DNA of 64,000 nt from Vallitalea longa (GTDB lineage Bacteria > Bacillota > Clostridia > Lachnospirales > Vallitaleaceae): NCBI RefSeq assembly GCF_027923465.1, contig NZ_BRLB01000009.1, positions 1-64,000 of the forward strand. Reading direction: 5' to 3'. Both the position numbers and the translations under genes were made by a program. How positions within the stretch are numbered: the first letter of the stretch is position 1; every line of letters starts with the position of its first letter. This document shows, one piece after another, positions 61,846-64,000 of this stretch. The notes beneath the pieces were generated by a model that did no database searches, was not told where the DNA came from, and was given only the letters and a program-made list of their open reading frames with translations.

Positions 61846-63873
61846 ATGAAAATTGCATTAACAGGGAATCCTAATAGTGGGAAAACGACAATGTTTAATG
61901 CGTTAACGGGAAAAATTGAGCATGTCGGCAACTGGGCTGGTGTTACAGTTGAAAAGAAAGTTGCAAAATTGAAGAGTAATCTTAAGAGTAATAAGTCAGA
62001 AGAAGTTATGGTTGTAGACTTACCAGGTGCTTATTCAATGAGTCCATTTACATCAGAAGAAAGTATAACAAGTGATTTTGTTAAAGAAGAGAATCCAGAC
62101 GTTATTATTAATGTTGTTGATGCTTCTAATCTAAATAGAAGTTTGTTTTTCACAACACAACTTTTGGAATTAGGCATTCCTGTTGTTGTAGCTCTTAATA
62201 AATATGATATGGTTAAGAGAAGTGGTCTTATCATAGATGTACCACGATTAAAAAACCTATTGAATTGTCAAGTAATAGAAACTTCAGCATTAAAAGAGTC
62301 AGGACTTAAAGAATTAGCTACCTCCGCTATAGAGTATGGTAAAAGAAAAGGCGGTCAAGTGGCTCCAAAAATAGTTGAAGATGATTTTGAAATAAAGAAT
62401 AAAGCAGATGCAGAAAAATCCGATAAAATGAGATTTAATTTTGTTAATGCGATAACCAAAAAGGTTGAAGTTAGAAAAGTGAAATCTAGCAATGTGACTA
62501 TAGCTGATAAAGCAGATCGTATTATCGCTCATAAATGGTTAGGTATTCCAATATTTGGATTGATTTTATGGGCAGTATTTTACATATCTCAGACTTGGCT
62601 TGGACCGTTGTTAGCTGGATATCTAGAAACAGGAATAGAAATGCTGTCGAATACGGTTTCAGGTGCACTGGAAAGTGCAGGTACTAATGATTTCTTGAAT
62701 GCATTAATTGTTGATGGTATTATTGGCGGTGTTGGTGCCGTAATAGGTTTCTTACCATTAATCATGGTTCTATTTTTCTTACTCTCATTATTAGAAGATT
62801 GTGGTTATATGGCACGTGTTGCTGTTGTAATGGATAGATTCTTCAAAAAGATCGGACTTTCAGGGAAGTCGATTATACCTATGGTAGTAGGATATGGTTG
62901 TGCAATACCTGGAGTTATGGCAACAAGAACAATTAAGAGTGAAAGACAGAAAAGAATGACAGCGATGTTGACTCCTTTCATTCCTTGCGGTGCGAAAGCC
63001 CCTATTATCGGATTGTTTGTAGCAGTTTTCTTTCCAAAAGCATCATATATGGCTCCAATAACATATTTTGTAGCGATTACATTAATTATTCTTGTGGGAT
63101 TATTAGTTAAGAGAATAACAAAAGCTGAAACAGAAGTTAATTATTTTATGATTGAATTACCAGAATACCGCTTACCAAGTATCAAAAGAGCTATACTTTC
63201 AATGCTAGACCGTGCTAAAGGATTTATTGTGAAAGCTGGTACAATTATCTTAGTATGTAATGCGGCAGTATTTATTTTACAATCTTTTGATTTTAGTTTA
63301 AAATTAGTAGGAGACGAAGGAGTAAGTTCGAGTATGTTAGCAACCATTGCTAAACCGGCAGCCTTCTTATTTATTCCATTAGGATTCGGAATATGGCAAT
63401 TTGCAGCAGCTGCAGTAACAGGCTTTATAGCCAAAGAGAATGTAGTTGCAACACTTGCAGTTTGTTTTGCATTATTTGGTGATAATGCTGAGGCAGCGCT
63501 TAGTACACCAGGTAGTGATAATGTACTTATTGCAGCTGGTGGATTAACAGCAGTAAGTGCATTAGCTTATATGTTCTTTAACTTATTCACACCACCTTGT
63601 TTTGCAGCCATTGGTGCAATGAATGCTGAAATGGGGTCTAAAAAATGGCTATGGGGAGCAATAGGAATACAATTTGGAGTAGGATATACTTTAGCTCTAT
63701 TAGTCAATCAAATTGGTTCACTTATAGTATACGGTAAACCTGCAGAAGGTTTCGTGGCATCAATAATAATTTTAATAGCTGTAGTTATATTGTTGATTAC
63801 ACTAATCAAGAGAAACAAATATGAAGGAGTAGAAGGCATTAACCAAAGCCGACAACAAAAGGAGATAGCTTAG
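61846..63873 (+). CDS. feoB: Ferrous iron transporter B
   Basis: The 675-residue protein has an N-terminal GTPase domain with GNPNSGKTT (G1), DLPGAYS (G3) and NKYD (G4), then a membrane part of eight or more helices with the gate sequence PFIPCGAKAPI that contains the conserved Cys. It imports Fe2+ under low iron or anaerobic conditions. AAGGTGG lies before the start. The feoA gene is 124 bases upstream and the next gene starts on the base after its stop. Confidence 0.95.
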   Translation: MKIALTGNPNSGKTTMFNALTGKIEHVGNWAGVTVEKKVAKLKSNLKSNKSEEVMVVDLPGAYSMSPFTSEESITSDFVKEENPDVIINVVDASNLNRSLFFTTQLLELGIPVVVALNKYDMVKRSGLIIDVPRLKNLLNCQVIETSALKESGLKELATSAIEYGKRKGGQVAPKIVEDDFEIKNKADAEKSDKMRFNFVNAITKKVEVRKVKSSNVTIADKADRIIAHKWLGIPIFGLILWAVFYISQTWLGPLLAGYLETGIEMLSNTVSGALESAGTNDFLNALIVDGIIGGVGAVIGFLPLIMVLFFLLSLLEDCGYMARVAVVMDRFFKKIGLSGKSIIPMVVGYGCAIPGVMATRTIKSERQKRMTAMLTPFIPCGAKAPIIGLFVAVFFPKASYMAPITYFVAITLIILVGLLVKRITKAETEVNYFMIELPEYRLPSIKRAILSMLDRAKGFIVKAGTIILVCNAAVFILQSFDFSLKLVGDEGVSSSMLATIAKPAAFLFIPLGFGIWQFAAAAVTGFIAKENVVATLAVCFALFGDNAEAALSTPGSDNVLIAAGGLTAVSALAYMFFNLFTPPCFAAIGAMNAEMGSKKWLWGAIGIQFGVGYTLALLVNQIGSLIVYGKPAEGFVASIIILIAVVILLITLIKRNKYEGVEGINQSRQQKEIA

Positions 63874-64000
63874 ATGGGAAATTTTATTGCTGCCTTTATT
63901 ATCATTCTTTTAGTAGGATTGGCTATTTATAAAATGTACAAAGACAAAAAAGCGGGGAAAAAGTGCAGTGGATGTAGTAATTGTCCTGCACAGTATAACT
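63874..64000 (+). CDS. FeoB-associated Cys-rich membrane protein (partial)
   Basis: The frame starts at the ATG following the feoB stop, with AAAGGAG nine bases upstream, and is cut by the window edge after 42 codons. It has one membrane helix (NFIAAFIIILLVGLAIY), then a basic stretch and Cys residues in KKCSGCSNCPAQ. This is the typical small FeoB-associated protein of Firmicutes, thought to help iron transfer or complex assembly. Confidence 0.85.
   Translation, partial: MGNFIAAFIIILLVGLAIYKMYKDKKAGKKCSGCSNCPAQYN

Overview
The window is AT-rich (roughly 30% G+C by eye) with strong Shine-Dalgarno sites, mixed ATG/GTG/TTG starts and Gram-positive protein families: HprK, ROK glucokinase, YesM/YesN-type two-component pair, YtrA-type GntR, FeoA/FeoB with a small Cys-rich partner, a DRTGG/CBS pyrophosphatase and a DUF342 protein. 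This fits an anaerobic, polysaccharide-using member of the Clostridia (Lachnospirales/Vallitalea-like); the species cannot be fixed from sequence alone. No rRNA, tRNA or CRISPR array was seen.

Region by region. 1-5.1 kb is an accessory island: the end of an IS200/IS605-like transposase, a divergent small membrane protein, a 535-residue WXG/LXG-like secreted toxin candidate with a glycine-rich hydrophobic C-terminal region, and five tandem copies of a ~103-residue membrane protein, interpreted as an amplified immunity-gene family. 5.1-14.6 kb is a sugar-uptake locus: YesMN-like sensor and regulator, divergent from a lipoprotein binding protein, two ABC permeases and an intracellular GH66 dextranase-family enzyme (isomalto-oligosaccharide use). 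14.9-17.8 kb holds an XRE regulator, an ABC-F ATPase and a hypothetical gene. 17.9-21.4 kb is a compact minus-strand RiPP-like cluster: an E. coli-type full-length YcaO, a 63-residue Ala/Gly-rich precursor candidate with no Cys, and a membrane M50 metalloprotease with a PqqD-like N-terminus. 21.8-26.9 kb has a small orphan, a double NTF2-like protein and a GntR/ABC operon with a palindromic operator placed on its promoter.

27.2-29.7 kb encodes two DUF4330 proteins and an O-antigen ligase-like polymerase. 29.8-39.0 kb is signalling and housekeeping: HD-GYP proteins, Mn-pyrophosphatase, UvrD-like helicase, hybrid histidine kinase. 39.1-42.3 kb is a GH4 alpha-galactosidase locus with a YesL-like protein and divergent AraC regulator. 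42.4-47.9 kb runs DUF342, GAF, TPR and thioredoxin reductase genes in one direction. 48.1-51.1 kb has an NlpC/P60 cell-wall hydrolase, upp and a PilZ protein. 51.2-57.2 kb holds a LacZ-related protein that has lost its catalytic centre, next to a BmrCD/YheIH-like heterodimeric ABC exporter. 57.3-61.2 kb is uvrC-hprK-glcK. 61.5-64 kb is a Fur-box-flanked feoA-feoB iron(II) locus that runs off the end.

The candidates most likely to be new biology are the YcaO/M50/Ala-rich peptide cluster (17.9-21.4 kb), the toxin with amplified immunity paralogues (0.2-4.9 kb), and the catalytically dead LacZ-like protein (51.2-53.3 kb).
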